Shown: positions 7,340-15,787 of the stretch, in pieces | How the letters are laid out: every line of letters begins with the position of its first letter | Position numbering within the stretch: the stretch's first letter is position 1 | Assembly (NCBI GenBank): GCA_002413425.1 | Contig: DHWY01000003.1 | Span: 105,197 to 140,071, forward strand | Reading direction: 5' to 3' | Origin: Candidatus Saccharibacteria bacterium UBA5170 | Lineage (GTDB): Bacteria > Patescibacteriota > Saccharimonadia > Saccharimonadales > Saccharimonadaceae | DNA length: 34,875 bases | The notes under the pieces: generated by a model | The model's database searches: none | Told to the model about the DNA's origin: nothing | The model's input: the letters and a program-made list of their open reading frames with translations, nothing else | Made by a program: the position numbers and the translations under genes

Positions 7340-7346
7340 TGTGTAT

Positions 7347-7355
7347 ATTATAGCA
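7347..7355 (-). promoter_or_regulatory. Leaderless extended -10 promoter of the pilin-like gene
   Basis: On the minus strand TGC-TATAAT, with the TATAAT at 7352-7347, ends 7 nt before the ATG at 7339. It lies back to back with the recA upstream region. Confidence 0.6.
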
Positions 7356-7406
7356 AATTGTTGCCGAGACCCGTATACTATTAAATAGATTAAAGAGAGG
7401 GAATAT

Positions 7407-8447
7407 ATGGCAGCAAAAAGAACTACTAAAGACCCATTGGCAGAAAAACCCACAGCTAGCGAAGGTAAACTTAAGGCTTTGGGATTGGCACAAGAGCAGA
7501 TTAACAAACAATTTGGCGACGGCGCAATTCGACGCCTTGGTGACACCAAAACAGTTGACGTCGAACTTGTTAGCAGCGGCTCTTTGTCGCTCGACATTGC
7601 CCTTGGCGGCGGGTACCCTAAAGGACGAATCCTCGAGATCTATGGACCAGAATCATCTGGTAAAACAACGCTAGCTCTCCACGCGATTGCTGAAATTCAA
7701 AAAAATGGTGGCACAGCAGCTTTTATTGACGCCGAGCATGCCCTTGACCCAGCCTACGCCCGTCGACTCGGAGTTGATACTGATAACCTGTTGGTCTCAC
7801 AGCCAGATAATGGCGAGCAAGCCCTTGAGATTGTCGAGACATTAGTCCGCTCTAATGCCGTTGACTTGGTGGTAATCGACTCTGTTGCGGCGCTTGTGCC
7901 ACAGGCTGAGATTGATGGCGATATGGGCGATAGCCATATGGGGCTTCAGGCGCGCTTGATGAGCCAAGCGCTCCGCAAGTTGACTGGTATTATCAACAAA
8001 AGTCACACGACTGTCATCTTTATCAATCAGATTCGTATGAAAATTGGGGTGATGTTTGGCAATCCCGAGACAACCACTGGCGGTAACGCCCTGAAGTTTT
8101 ACGCTTCAGTCCGTTTAGACATTCGCCGAACTGGTCAGATTAAGTCTGGTGAGGAAATTGTTGGCAACCGTACCAAGGTCAAGGTAGTGAAAAACAAGAT
8201 TGCTCCGCCTTTTAGAATTGCTGAATTTGATATCATGTACAACGAAGGTATTAGCAAGACTGGCGACGTACTCGATTTGGCGGTGCTTCATAACATTGTC
8301 GGCAAAGCTGGCGCCTGGTTTGACTATAAAGAAGCCAAAATCGGTCAAGGCCGTGAAGCCAGTAAAGTCTACCTCAAGGAAAACTCTGATGTTCTGGCCG
8401 AAATTGAAGCCAAAGTACGCGCAAAGGTTGCCGAAGAAGCCGCCTAG
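7407..8447 (+). CDS. recA: Recombinase RecA
   Basis: The 346-residue protein is full length. It has the N-terminal polymerisation helix, Walker A GPESSGKTT, Walker B in LVVIDSVAALVP, and the MAW-type loop L1 region EIDGDMGDSHMGLQARLMSQ. Loop L2 lies around IRMKIGVMFGNPETTTGGNALKFY. RecA forms filaments on single-stranded DNA for strand exchange and for repressor cleavage. A Shine-Dalgarno, GAGAGGG, precedes the ATG. TATACT at 7373-7378 is a possible -10. I saw no LexA-type SOS box. recX follows after 6 nt, a classic pair. Confidence 0.98.
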   Translation: MAAKRTTKDPLAEKPTASEGKLKALGLAQEQINKQFGDGAIRRLGDTKTVDVELVSSGSLSLDIALGGGYPKGRILEIYGPESSGKTTLALHAIAEIQKNGGTAAFIDAEHALDPAYARRLGVDTDNLLVSQPDNGEQALEIVETLVRSNAVDLVVIDSVAALVPQAEIDGDMGDSHMGLQARLMSQALRKLTGIINKSHTTVIFINQIRMKIGVMFGNPETTTGGNALKFYASVRLDIRRTGQIKSGEEIVGNRTKVKVVKNKIAPPFRIAEFDIMYNEGISKTGDVLDLAVLHNIVGKAGAWFDYKEAKIGQGREASKVYLKENSDVLAEIEAKVRAKVAEEAA

Positions 8448-8453
8448 TTTTCT

Positions 8454-9089
8454 ATGAAGATTACCTCTATTGGTATTCAGGCCCGAGATAAAAACCGAGT
8501 GAACGTGTCGGTTGACGGTAAATACCGCTTTAGCCTTGACGTCTTTCAATTGGGTAGTTTGGGTATAAAAGTGGGGGCCGAGTACGACGAGGCTGAGATT
8601 GTTGCCCTCGAGCAGGAGAGTCTCTTCGGTAAGCTCTATGCTCGGGCACTTGAATACTGCTTTATGCGCCCGCACAGCTCTAAAGAGGTACGTGACTACC
8701 TCTATCGCAAAACAAGACTAACCCGTACTAAAACGGGTGAGTTAAAAGAGGGTGTCAGTGTCAAATTAACGACGCGAGTTTTTGATCGTTTGGTTGAAAA
8801 GGGCTACATTAACGACCAGTCATTTGCTCGTTTTTGGATAGAAAATCGGTCTTTAAAAAAGGGTGCGAGTAAACGCAAATTATCAGCCGAACTCAGTGCC
8901 AAGGGTATTGATCGGTCAATTACCGAACAATTACTCGGGGAGACAGAGCGCACTGACGCTGACGAACTTCAGAAAGTCATTCTAAAAAAACGTAATCGGT
9001 ATCCAGATGAGCAAAAACTGATTGCATATTTGGCGCGTCTTGGCTTCTCGTACGATGATATAAAGTCGGCGCTCCGCGAAGACAGTTAG
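8454..9089 (+). CDS. recX: Regulatory protein RecX
   Basis: The 211-residue product has the RecX pattern of repeated three-helix units. These include KLYARALEYCFMRPHSSKEV, then VFDRLVEKGYINDQSFARFW, RSLKKGASKRKLSAEL, and LIAYLARLGFSYDDIKSAL at the end. RecX limits RecA filament growth. The first about 55 residues form a beta-rich N-terminal extension seen in some family members. It starts 6 nt after the recA stop with no clear Shine-Dalgarno, so translation probably depends on ribosomes finishing recA. It converges with the PRC-barrel gene. Confidence 0.92.
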   Translation: MKITSIGIQARDKNRVNVSVDGKYRFSLDVFQLGSLGIKVGAEYDEAEIVALEQESLFGKLYARALEYCFMRPHSSKEVRDYLYRKTRLTRTKTGELKEGVSVKLTTRVFDRLVEKGYINDQSFARFWIENRSLKKGASKRKLSAELSAKGIDRSITEQLLGETERTDADELQKVILKKRNRYPDEQKLIAYLARLGFSYDDIKSALREDS

Positions 9090-9095
9090 GCGGTA

Positions 9096-9662
9096 CTAAA
9101 GCTCTGGTTGTGGTGCACCAGATCGAAACGGGTTCACGAATGGACGTCGTTCTGCTGGCGTGGTTGACTCTAACTTCTTAGCTGTCGTCCGGACAACTAT
9201 ATTGCTGTCATTGATTTCGATAATTTGAGAGCGGTGTATCAGTAGGCCTGTATCGGTGAGACTTTTAATAAGGCCACGCCCCACGTTAAGCTGTTGAATA
9301 ATAAAGCTGCTTGAATCAAGGCTATAGTCGTCAACCCTACCGAGTTTGCGATTGGTTTCGTCAACGACATTCATGCCGACAAGCGTAAATCCAAGTTCGT
9401 AGAGCTCTTGGATTTTAATAACATCATCGACGCCAATAAATTCATCATTACTATCGATAATCATACCAATATCACTGAGTTCTCGGACGTCAGCGACACG
9501 AATGAGCGAGGGATGGTCAACGAGTAGCGGACCCTCGACAACATATGCCATGATCTTGAGATTGGCAGGATCGATAAGAGGGGTAGTGGTTCGCGCCAGC
9601 TTTGTACCGGTCTGTAGTCCCATAATGGGTGTCCCAATAAGTCGTGATCCAAGAAGAAGCAT
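9096..9662 (-). CDS. PRC-barrel domain protein
   Basis: The 188-residue protein contains two PRC-barrel-like units. The first covers about 1-85 (LLGSRLIGTPIMGLQTGTK). The second covers about 88-165 (LVGMNVVDETNRKLGRVDDY, then an LLIHRSQIIEI strand). PRC-barrels occur in RimM and photosynthetic reaction-centre H subunits and are also found in stand-alone, often sporulation-associated proteins. The role here is unknown. The gene lies downstream of the pilus alignment genes on the same strand. It has its own TATACT box 6 nt before the ATG, so it may be transcribed separately. Confidence 0.75.
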   Translation of the reverse strand: MLLLGSRLIGTPIMGLQTGTKLARTTTPLIDPANLKIMAYVVEGPLLVDHPSLIRVADVRELSDIGMIIDSNDEFIGVDDVIKIQELYELGFTLVGMNVVDETNRKLGRVDDYSLDSSSFIIQQLNVGRGLIKSLTDTGLLIHRSQIIEINDSNIVVRTTAKKLESTTPAERRPFVNPFRSGAPQPEL

Positions 9663-9668
9663 AGTCCT

Positions 9669-9674
9669 AGTATA
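9669..9674 (-). promoter_or_regulatory. Possible leaderless -10 box of the PRC-barrel gene
   Basis: TATACT on the minus strand ends 6 nt before the ATG. The spacer AGGACT could also be read as a short-spaced Shine-Dalgarno. Confidence 0.35.
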
Positions 9675-9697
9675 AGCGTTTTCCTCTTAAGCGCCAA

Positions 9698-9985
9698 CTA
9701 CTCGGCGAAAGGATTGACGCGACCCGCGGGAAGCGTTAAATCCGTTGAAGCCTCGTTGCTTGATTTTAGCTGTTTCAAGCGGTCGATAGTGGCTTGATCG
9801 AAGCTAGAAATATTAAGCGATGAGGTGTATCCATTTGTGTCGGATGACTGCGTGAGTATCTCATTGAGCATCAAAACGGCTGTTGACAGGCCGCCGACCA
9901 GAACAACGATAAAGAGAGTCAGGTGGTAACGACCGAAAGCTTGTGCGATGGTGGCAAAGATAGAAATTTCATTTGTATTTTTCAT
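9698..9985 (-). CDS. Small single-pass protein of the type IV pilus operon
   Basis: The 95-residue product has a short cytoplasmic N-terminus, one transmembrane helix (about 22-44) and a Ser/Thr-rich extracytoplasmic tail ending GRVNPFAE. It starts 8 nt after pilO in the pilMNO cluster. Its topology and NPF ending suggest a short counterpart of PilP, the partner of PilN/PilO in the alignment complex. This is an inference from position and topology; there is no recognisable PilP domain. Confidence 0.65.
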   Translation of the reverse strand: MKNTNEISIFATIAQAFGRYHLTLFIVVLVGGLSTAVLMLNEILTQSSDTNGYTSSLNISSFDQATIDRLKQLKSSNEASTDLTLPAGRVNPFAE

Positions 9986-9993
9986 ATGGTTTC

Positions 9994-10590
9994 CTATTGA
10001 GTATACACCTCTATCGTCAGTTGCTCGGTTCTGACTGAATCACGATCACTCCCAGTCACACGTCCTAGATTTATGCTTGATACTTGCATTTTCGGTAAGT
10101 TGCTTTCGATAGCAGCCATGAATCTTAATAACTTTGTATAAGCAAGCGGGCTGGTAAGCGTCACTGTTATTAAATTCGACCCCGCGGTTGGAGCAACGGT
10201 TGGTGCACTAGCGCTCGTTGCCGTGGTTGGAGCAGTTGCGGCAGCTGGCTGCGTAAAGTTGTAGTTTGAGATACTAATACCGGTATCGGCCGCATATTTA
10301 TCCAGGTCTTGAATGGTTTGATTCTGATAATTTTGGCTAGAGGACATAATACTATTGGCTTTGTTGACGATGCTTTGACGAGCTATCAGGTCTGCTTGAA
10401 GTTTTTTCAAAGACTGCACATCGCTGCCGCTCGCTTTTGAGTCCGCAACAGTGCGGCTGACTGATACGGCAAGTGTTCGGAGCCAATTTTGTCCAAAGTA
10501 GAAACCAACGGCGGACAGGCCGATGAGAATAATAACGGTGATACTAAGTATTATCCGGAGCTTCGTGGCGGTCATCTTTGATTGTTTCAT
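9994..10590 (-). CDS. pilO: PilO-like type IV pilus assembly protein
   Basis: The 198-residue product has a basic start, one transmembrane helix (about 10-32), then a coiled coil (about 40-100: KKLQADLIARQSIVNKAN). An Ala/Thr/Pro-rich linker follows (about 113-135). The C-terminal ferredoxin-like fold (about 137-198) contains LTSPLAYTKLLRFMAAIES and ends with a beta strand. This is PilO architecture. PilO pairs with PilN in the inner-membrane alignment complex. Its ATG overlaps the pilN stop as ATGA. Confidence 0.8.
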   Translation of the reverse strand: MKQSKMTATKLRIILSITVIILIGLSAVGFYFGQNWLRTLAVSVSRTVADSKASGSDVQSLKKLQADLIARQSIVNKANSIMSSSQNYQNQTIQDLDKYAADTGISISNYNFTQPAAATAPTTATSASAPTVAPTAGSNLITVTLTSPLAYTKLLRFMAAIESNLPKMQVSSINLGRVTGSDRDSVRTEQLTIEVYTQ

Positions 10591-11147
10591 AGGGCAGCAC
10601 TCTTATTAATTATGAGGCTTAAACTTATAGAGATTGGATAGCCGTTCGTTTGGCCCGCGTTGCTGCTGGACAAGGACAGAAAAGTGACGTTGGAGAATAA
10701 GGCTGATTTTTGGAAGTTGTCTTTGAGTGCTAAGGCATCATGGGTCGTTTTTGCGTATGCCTGAAGCGTGATAGGAACGCCAAGCGTTGTCGGACTCAAA
10801 CTGAGAGTATCAAGTACGACACCTGCTGGCATCACCCTCGCGATACCGGTAATAACCTTTGTGTAATCGACTTCTTTATCCAAGATTATTTTTGCCGTTG
10901 CAAGACTGGATTTAAGGCCGTTAGCTTGGCCTTGAACTGAGCTATAAGCGGTACTTTTTGATGCATTATCAGCCGCGATTGCTTCGGCACTGGCTTTAGT
11001 GCCCATCAGCACGAAGTAGACTGCTACAGAAATAAAACATAAAAACACCGTACCAAGACCCAAGATGAGAATATATTTGACTAATGTGACGTTCATGCGC
11101 CCCGCGTATATCTCTGCCTTGGCGTCATTTGGAAGTAGATTAATCAT
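10587..11147 (-). CDS. pilN: PilN-like type IV pilus assembly protein
   Basis: The protein begins MINLLPNDAKAEIYAGR, the conserved N-terminal tail by which PilN docks into PilM. A transmembrane helix (about 22-48), a coiled coil and a C-terminal ferredoxin-like domain (about 110-185) follow. I place the start at the ATG at 11147 (186 residues) rather than the in-frame TTG at 11153, because this ATG overlaps the pilM stop as ATGA and puts the conserved INLLP at the very N-terminus. It links cytoplasmic PilM to periplasmic PilO. Confidence 0.85.
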   Translation of the reverse strand: MINLLPNDAKAEIYAGRMNVTLVKYILILGLGTVFLCFISVAVYFVLMGTKASAEAIAADNASKSTAYSSVQGQANGLKSSLATAKIILDKEVDYTKVITGIARVMPAGVVLDTLSLSPTTLGVPITLQAYAKTTHDALALKDNFQKSALFSNVTFLSLSSSNAGQTNGYPISISLSLIINKSAAL

Positions 11148-12199
11148 TTCCAAATTTTCTCTGGTGAAATGCTTGCAAGTCCTGCCACGGTAATATAACG
11201 AGAACGGAACTGTTTAATTGGCTCGGGTAGTTTTCCAAAATCTAGCTTTTGCCATGGGCTTGCAACGCGCGCGGGCATGACGAGGGCGTTGGTGAAGTAT
11301 TCACCGATGCCAGGCATGTTACTACCGCTTCCTACCACCAAAAGTTGCTCCAGTTTTCGATCGTCATCCAGTCGCTCATTGTAGTAGCGCATGACTTTGC
11401 GAGTTTCGGCAGTAATACGTTCGAAGCTTGAGTCAAGTGCGTTGGTGATTTTTTCCTGACGAGGGCCAGCACTAAGACCGTTGAGGACTTTGAGCTGGTG
11501 CGCGTTCTCGAGTGTCACGTTGAGTTTCTTGGCGATATCAAGCGTGAAGGTATTTCCACCAATCGCCAAGCCACCCGTCACACGGATAGACCCGCCAACA
11601 AGCACGGCAATATCCGTACTAGCTGGACCGATGTCAACAATCACACTAGGTAAGTGGCCATCTTCAGTTACCCCAAGCAGTCGCCCAACAGCACTGATTC
11701 CTGGTTCGACAAGGGTGACTCGTAAGCCGGCACCTTCGGCTGCCTTGACGCAATTATCAATCACAACTCGCGACACGGCGCTCATTAGGACGGTAATTTC
11801 TTTTTTATTTCTTTCGATAATTTCATAGTCAATATAAAGGGTTGAGGCTGGAATAGGAATATATTGGTCAACCTCAATCTCAACCGCATCTTTGAGAGTC
11901 TTCTCGGCACTGACCGGAAGAGTAAATGTTCTTGAGAAGCTTCTAGCGGTGGGGACGCCGATGACAACGTGGTTACCGGACAGGACACCAACCAGCTTTT
12001 CTTTGATAAGGATTTTGATATTATCAGCCAGGTAAGTGCTGTCGCCCTCCAGCGCCTCCTTGACCTTCATCGGTTCAAGATCAATCGAGCCATACCCAAG
12101 AACGAGCCAACGCTTCGTATCGATAGCCATGATTTTGATACCAGTATTGCTGATATCCAGTCCGATAATCGGTTTGTCTTTGTAGAATAATTTTGCCAT
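11144..12199 (-). CDS. pilM: PilM-like actin-fold ATPase of the type IV pilus
   Basis: The product shows the FtsA/PilM actin-like fold. The phosphate loop is IIGLDISNTGIKIMAID near the start. The middle has DQYIPIPASTLYIDYEII, the second phosphate segment is VIVDIGPASTDIAVLVGG (about 185-205), and LLVVGSGSNMPGIGEYF is the adenosine motif. PilM forms the cytoplasmic ring that binds the PilN tail. I choose ATG 12199 (351 residues) over GTG 12208 because GGTGGG sits at Shine-Dalgarno distance from the ATG. Transcription probably starts at the TATAAT at 12232-12227, inside a 22-bp palindrome. Confidence 0.88.
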   Translation of the reverse strand: MAKLFYKDKPIIGLDISNTGIKIMAIDTKRWLVLGYGSIDLEPMKVKEALEGDSTYLADNIKILIKEKLVGVLSGNHVVIGVPTARSFSRTFTLPVSAEKTLKDAVEIEVDQYIPIPASTLYIDYEIIERNKKEITVLMSAVSRVVIDNCVKAAEGAGLRVTLVEPGISAVGRLLGVTEDGHLPSVIVDIGPASTDIAVLVGGSIRVTGGLAIGGNTFTLDIAKKLNVTLENAHQLKVLNGLSAGPRQEKITNALDSSFERITAETRKVMRYYNERLDDDRKLEQLLVVGSGSNMPGIGEYFTNALVMPARVASPWQKLDFGKLPEPIKQFRSRYITVAGLASISPEKIWK

Positions 12200-12220
12200 G
12201 ATGCCCACCAGTGAATACTA

Positions 12221-12242
12221 CTGCTCATTATAGCATGAGCAG
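12221..12242 (-). promoter_or_regulatory. pilM promoter embedded in a perfect palindrome (operator candidate)
   Basis: CTGCTCAT and ATGAGCAG form an 8-bp inverted repeat around a 6-nt centre. On the minus strand an extended -10 (TGCTATAAT) lies within it. No T run follows, so it is a poor terminator and better fits an operator or a hairpin at the 5' end of the pilMNO mRNA. Confidence 0.45.
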
Positions 12243-12260
12243 TTTACGTTTTACTACCAG

Positions 12261-13490
12261 TTATTTGATACTTTGGGCTAGGCCTGCAATAGGGGCCATG
12301 ACACTGGCTGCAATCAGTCCGACCATACTACCCATAATGACGATCATGGTTGGCTCAATGATCGAACTGAGGCCTTCGATGGCCACGTCCACCTCTTCTT
12401 CATAAAAATCAGCGACTTTAACGAGTACGGTGTCGGTTTGGCCGGTTTCTTCTCCAACCGATAGCATTTGCGCTACGATAGCGGGGAAAAGAGGATTTTC
12501 GCTGATTACCACTGATAGCGGTTTGCCGTTTTTGACTTCCGCCGCCGCATCTATAACGGCCTTTTCGTAGACAACATTACCGAGCGAGCGAGCGGTGACA
12601 GAGAGACACTCCAAGACGGCCACACCAGCACCCATGAGCGCTGAAAAAGTACGAGCAAAGCGGGCAATCGCCACTTTTTTAATGATTGTTCTAACGCCGG
12701 GAATTTTTAGAATAATTTGATGAAATTGAGTTTTACCTTGGGGTGTTTTGATATAGCGGAGCACCCCGTAGATACCACCGCCAATGAGCGGAAAGATAAT
12801 GAACCAGTAGCCGGTAATCAAAGCGCTAATGCCAAGCATAAATAGCGTAATGGCCGGTAACTTGGCATCCGGTCCACCAAGGTCGGTCAGAATCTTTCCG
12901 ATTTGCGGAATCACAAACAACATCAGGCCAAAAAATGCCACGACGGTGATAAAAATCAAGACGGTCGGATAAGCCATGGCGCTTTTAATTTTTTTGCGGA
13001 TGGTAGCGCTTTTTTCTTGCTGCAACGCCAAGCGTTTTAAGATATCGTCCAAAATACCAGCTGCTTCACCGGCTCGCACCATGTTGACGTAGACATCGTT
13101 AAAGGCGGTCGGATGTTTTGAGAGTGCGTCTCCGAGAGAAGAACCCGCCTCAACGTCCTTGATAACGGTCCGTAAAACAGCTTTCAGGGGTGGGCTTTCA
13201 GAGTGATCGGCCAGGGAAGTAAGAGCACGCAGCAGCGGCACGCCCGCTCCCACCATGGCGCTCAACTGTCGGGTAAACATCACCAAATGGTCAGATTTTA
13301 TCTTGTTTGAATTTAGCAGGTGATGAATCGAAAAACCGCTGACTGCCAAACTCGAGGTCTCTTTGATGCTAATCGGGCGGAGACCCTGTTTTTTTAGGGC
13401 GGTAATAACGCTGGCTCTGTCGGCTTGCTCGGTCATGCCGGTAACGGATTGACGGGCCTCGTTGGTGGCAATATACGAGAATTTTGTCAT
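12261..13490 (-). CDS. pilC: Type IV pilus inner-membrane platform protein PilC
   Basis: The 409-residue product has the two tandem GspF/T2SSF domains of PilC. An N-terminal stretch precedes LVMFTRQLSAMVGAGVPLLR and continues to LGDALSKHPTAFNDVYVNMV. Then come a transmembrane pair (about 170-225), the second domain with FARTFSALMGAGVAVLECL and FPAIVAQMLSVGEETGQTD, and a final transmembrane segment (about 375-400). The signature VGEETG is clear. PilC converts motor action into pilus growth. It starts 1 nt after the pilB stop, so pilB and pilC form an operon separate from pilMNO. Confidence 0.93.
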   Translation of the reverse strand: MTKFSYIATNEARQSVTGMTEQADRASVITALKKQGLRPISIKETSSLAVSGFSIHHLLNSNKIKSDHLVMFTRQLSAMVGAGVPLLRALTSLADHSESPPLKAVLRTVIKDVEAGSSLGDALSKHPTAFNDVYVNMVRAGEAAGILDDILKRLALQQEKSATIRKKIKSAMAYPTVLIFITVVAFFGLMLFVIPQIGKILTDLGGPDAKLPAITLFMLGISALITGYWFIIFPLIGGGIYGVLRYIKTPQGKTQFHQIILKIPGVRTIIKKVAIARFARTFSALMGAGVAVLECLSVTARSLGNVVYEKAVIDAAAEVKNGKPLSVVISENPLFPAIVAQMLSVGEETGQTDTVLVKVADFYEEEVDVAIEGLSSIIEPTMIVIMGSMVGLIAASVMAPIAGLAQSIK

Positions 13491-13491
13491 A

Positions 13492-15273
13492 TTATTCTTT
13501 GCTCACCCTTAAGACTTCTTCGATAGACGTCTCGCCACGAAGGGCTTTGATAAGACCGTCCGTTTGCATCGTGACCATCCCTTCTGCAATTGCCTGGGAC
13601 TGAATTTGGTTGCTGGTTGAGTTGCTCATAATGAGCTTCTGTATGTTGAGTGAATTAGCCAGAACTTCATAAATACCGATACGACCTTTGTAGCCGTTGT
13701 GGGCAGCGTCCTCGTTGTCGTCGGCGTTGGCATGCCACAGTGTATTGATGCCATGCTCATCGGTACTGAGCGGCGCATCACCACCAATACCTTCGGCAGC
13801 GGCTTGTTTCTCAAGCTTATGGATATAACTAAAATCTTGACCGTCGCGGAGATTAAACATCCGGATGACTGCTTGTTTTTCTTCCTCGCTCGGTACGTAA
13901 CTTTGGCGTGAGGCTTTATGAAGGCGTCGCACCAGTCGCTGTCCGACAACCACCTTTACCGTACTGGCAATCAAGAAAGGCTCAATCCCCATATCGAGTA
14001 ATCGCGGCAGACAAGTAGCGGCATTATTGGTGTGCAGCGTGCTAAAAACTAAGTGTCCGGTTAGGGCTGCCTGAACGCCGAGGTTGGCGGTTTCACCGTC
14101 GCGGATTTCCCCAATCATAATAATATTTGGATCTTGGCGAAGCAGGGCACGCAGACCGTTGGCGAATGTCATACCAGCCTTGACGTTCGTTTGTGTTTGA
14201 TTGACACCTGGAATTTTATATTCAACTGGGTCTTCGATGGTCGAGATATTGACGTCGGGAGTATTAAGAATAGACAGGACGCTAAACAAACTGGTCGATT
14301 TACCACTACCGGTTGGTCCGGTCACGAGTACCATACCGTTCGGCTCGGTGAGAGCAATTTTCATAACGCCAAGAGACTCTCCCCAGTATCCCAATGACTC
14401 AAGTGTGATGGCCTGGTCAGATTCATCCAGAATACGCATAGCGACTTTTTCGCCGTCAGCGACTGGCAGGGAACTGACACGAAGCGCGTATTGTTTACCA
14501 GCAACTTTGATTTTGAATCGTCCGTCTTGCGGAACACGTCGTTCGTCAATTTTTAAATTACTTAAAATCTTAATACGACTAATGAGGGCACTCAGGACGT
14601 TTTTAGGCAAACGGTTTACTTCTTTGAGTACACCGTCTATACGGTAACGAATTTGGACGTATTCCTCGCGGGGTTCAATATGGATGTCGCTGGCATGAGA
14701 GCGAATCGCGTACTCAAGCAGCAAGTTAACGGTCTGGGCAATCGGTGAATCTTCGGCAACATCTTCTTCGGTCACGGTTTGATTATCACCATTGTCTTCG
14801 CGTTGAATATCAATAACTTCATTGAGCTCTTGATTGACGTCGCCACGGTAGTTCTCAAGCGCCGCTAAAATATTTTCTTTTGGAGCGATATAGATTTGAG
14901 TGTTGGTGCCGATCTCTTTTTGGATGAAGTTCACCGCCTGGACGTCGTCTGGATCCTCCATGGCGAGGTGGTGAATGCCATCTTCGCCAATTTTAAAGAG
15001 GACAACGTTGTACTGGCGGGCGATACGTTCCGGAATTTTATTGAGAACATCAGACGGGATATTCCGGGGGTCGAGCTCTATGTATGGTATTTGAGCATAG
15101 TCGGCCCAGGCTTGGATAAGCGTTTTTTCGCTAATCAGTTCCTTTTCGATGACTAGATATTGCAACGGACGCCTTGAATGAGCGCTCTCCTCTTTCAGGG
15201 CAGCGACTTGCTCTGGAGTAGCCGCACCAGTTCGTGCCAGCAACTTCTCGGTAATGACATCAGAAATACGCAT
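13492..15273 (-). CDS. pilB: Type IV pilus extension ATPase PilB
   Basis: The 593-residue ATPase has an N-terminal MshEN/GspE_N domain (about 1-150), then the secretion ATPase core. The core holds the HASDIHIEPREE box, VPQDGRFK, Walker A GPTGSGKST, the Asp box TIEDPVEY, Walker B IIMIGEIRDGETA and the His box TGHLVFSTLHTN. The family's CxxC...CxxC zinc motif after QRLVRRL is missing: the sequence continues HKASRQSYVPSEEE, with no cysteines there. An Asp/Asn/Ala-rich stretch, including NADDNEDAAHNG, fills this part. It powers pilin polymerisation. Confidence 0.94.
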   Translation of the reverse strand: MRISDVITEKLLARTGAATPEQVAALKEESAHSRRPLQYLVIEKELISEKTLIQAWADYAQIPYIELDPRNIPSDVLNKIPERIARQYNVVLFKIGEDGIHHLAMEDPDDVQAVNFIQKEIGTNTQIYIAPKENILAALENYRGDVNQELNEVIDIQREDNGDNQTVTEEDVAEDSPIAQTVNLLLEYAIRSHASDIHIEPREEYVQIRYRIDGVLKEVNRLPKNVLSALISRIKILSNLKIDERRVPQDGRFKIKVAGKQYALRVSSLPVADGEKVAMRILDESDQAITLESLGYWGESLGVMKIALTEPNGMVLVTGPTGSGKSTSLFSVLSILNTPDVNISTIEDPVEYKIPGVNQTQTNVKAGMTFANGLRALLRQDPNIIMIGEIRDGETANLGVQAALTGHLVFSTLHTNNAATCLPRLLDMGIEPFLIASTVKVVVGQRLVRRLHKASRQSYVPSEEEKQAVIRMFNLRDGQDFSYIHKLEKQAAAEGIGGDAPLSTDEHGINTLWHANADDNEDAAHNGYKGRIGIYEVLANSLNIQKLIMSNSTSNQIQSQAIAEGMVTMQTDGLIKALRGETSIEEVLRVSKE

Positions 15274-15317
15274 AGTGCTTGTGCCTATTGTAATCGACAG
15301 AGTAAAAAAGCGCTAGG

Positions 15318-15326
15318 TGCTATAAT
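15318..15326 (+). promoter_or_regulatory. Leaderless extended -10 promoter of tsaE
   Basis: TGC-TATAAT, with the TATAAT at 15321-15326, ends 8 nt before the ATG of tsaE with no Shine-Dalgarno between. Confidence 0.55.
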
Positions 15327-15334
15327 AATTCGTA

Positions 15335-15787
15335 ATGATTATAGAGGTAACTAACGAAGAAGAAATGAAGGCCTTCGGTGCCCGGCTCGGCAGACACCTT
15401 AACGGCGGGGAAGTTCTCGAGTTGGTTGGTGATGTTGGGTCGGGTAAAACAACTCTCACAAAAGGGATTGCTACTGGTCTGGACGTCGATGAGGATGTGC
15501 AAAGTCCTAGTTTTACCATTAGTCGGGTTTACAGTGCACGTGATGGTCTGACGCTCGCCCATTATGATTTTTATCGGCTTGGTCATGCGGGTATTATGGC
15601 CAATGAGCTGCATGAAACTATTTTGAACCCGCGGACGGTAACGGTTATCGAATGGGGTGGTATCGTGGAGGGTGCTTTACCGGCTGATCGACTGACTCTT
15701 AATATTGTCTCGCCGACCGAAACAACCCGTCGCATCATAGTTGAAGCCCATGGCCTTAAAAGCCGAAAGATTGAACAGGCGTTGTGA
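15335..15787 (+). CDS. tsaE: tRNA t6A biosynthesis ATPase TsaE
   Basis: The 150-residue protein has the TsaE layout. It has Walker A GDVGSGKTT (32-40), SPSFTISRVY typical of the switch region, HYDFYRLGHA, and VTVIEWGGIVEGALP carrying the Walker B-like Glu-Trp. TsaE drives the TsaB-TsaD complex that makes t6A at position 37 of ANN-decoding tRNAs. It overlaps tsaB by 4 nt (GTGA), so the two are co-translated. tsaD is not in the window. Confidence 0.93.
   Translation: MIIEVTNEEEMKAFGARLGRHLNGGEVLELVGDVGSGKTTLTKGIATGLDVDEDVQSPSFTISRVYSARDGLTLAHYDFYRLGHAGIMANELHETILNPRTVTVIEWGGIVEGALPADRLTLNIVSPTETTRRIIVEAHGLKSRKIEQAL

Noticed and set aside
7340..7406. LexA-type SOS box upstream of recA
   Set aside because: No CGAAC-N4-GTTCG or CTGT-N8-ACAG type palindrome was found in the region.
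6944..7597. Longer 217-codon version of the pilin-like gene
   Set aside because: The extension runs antisense into recA. The prepilin signature and the -10 box place the start at 7339.
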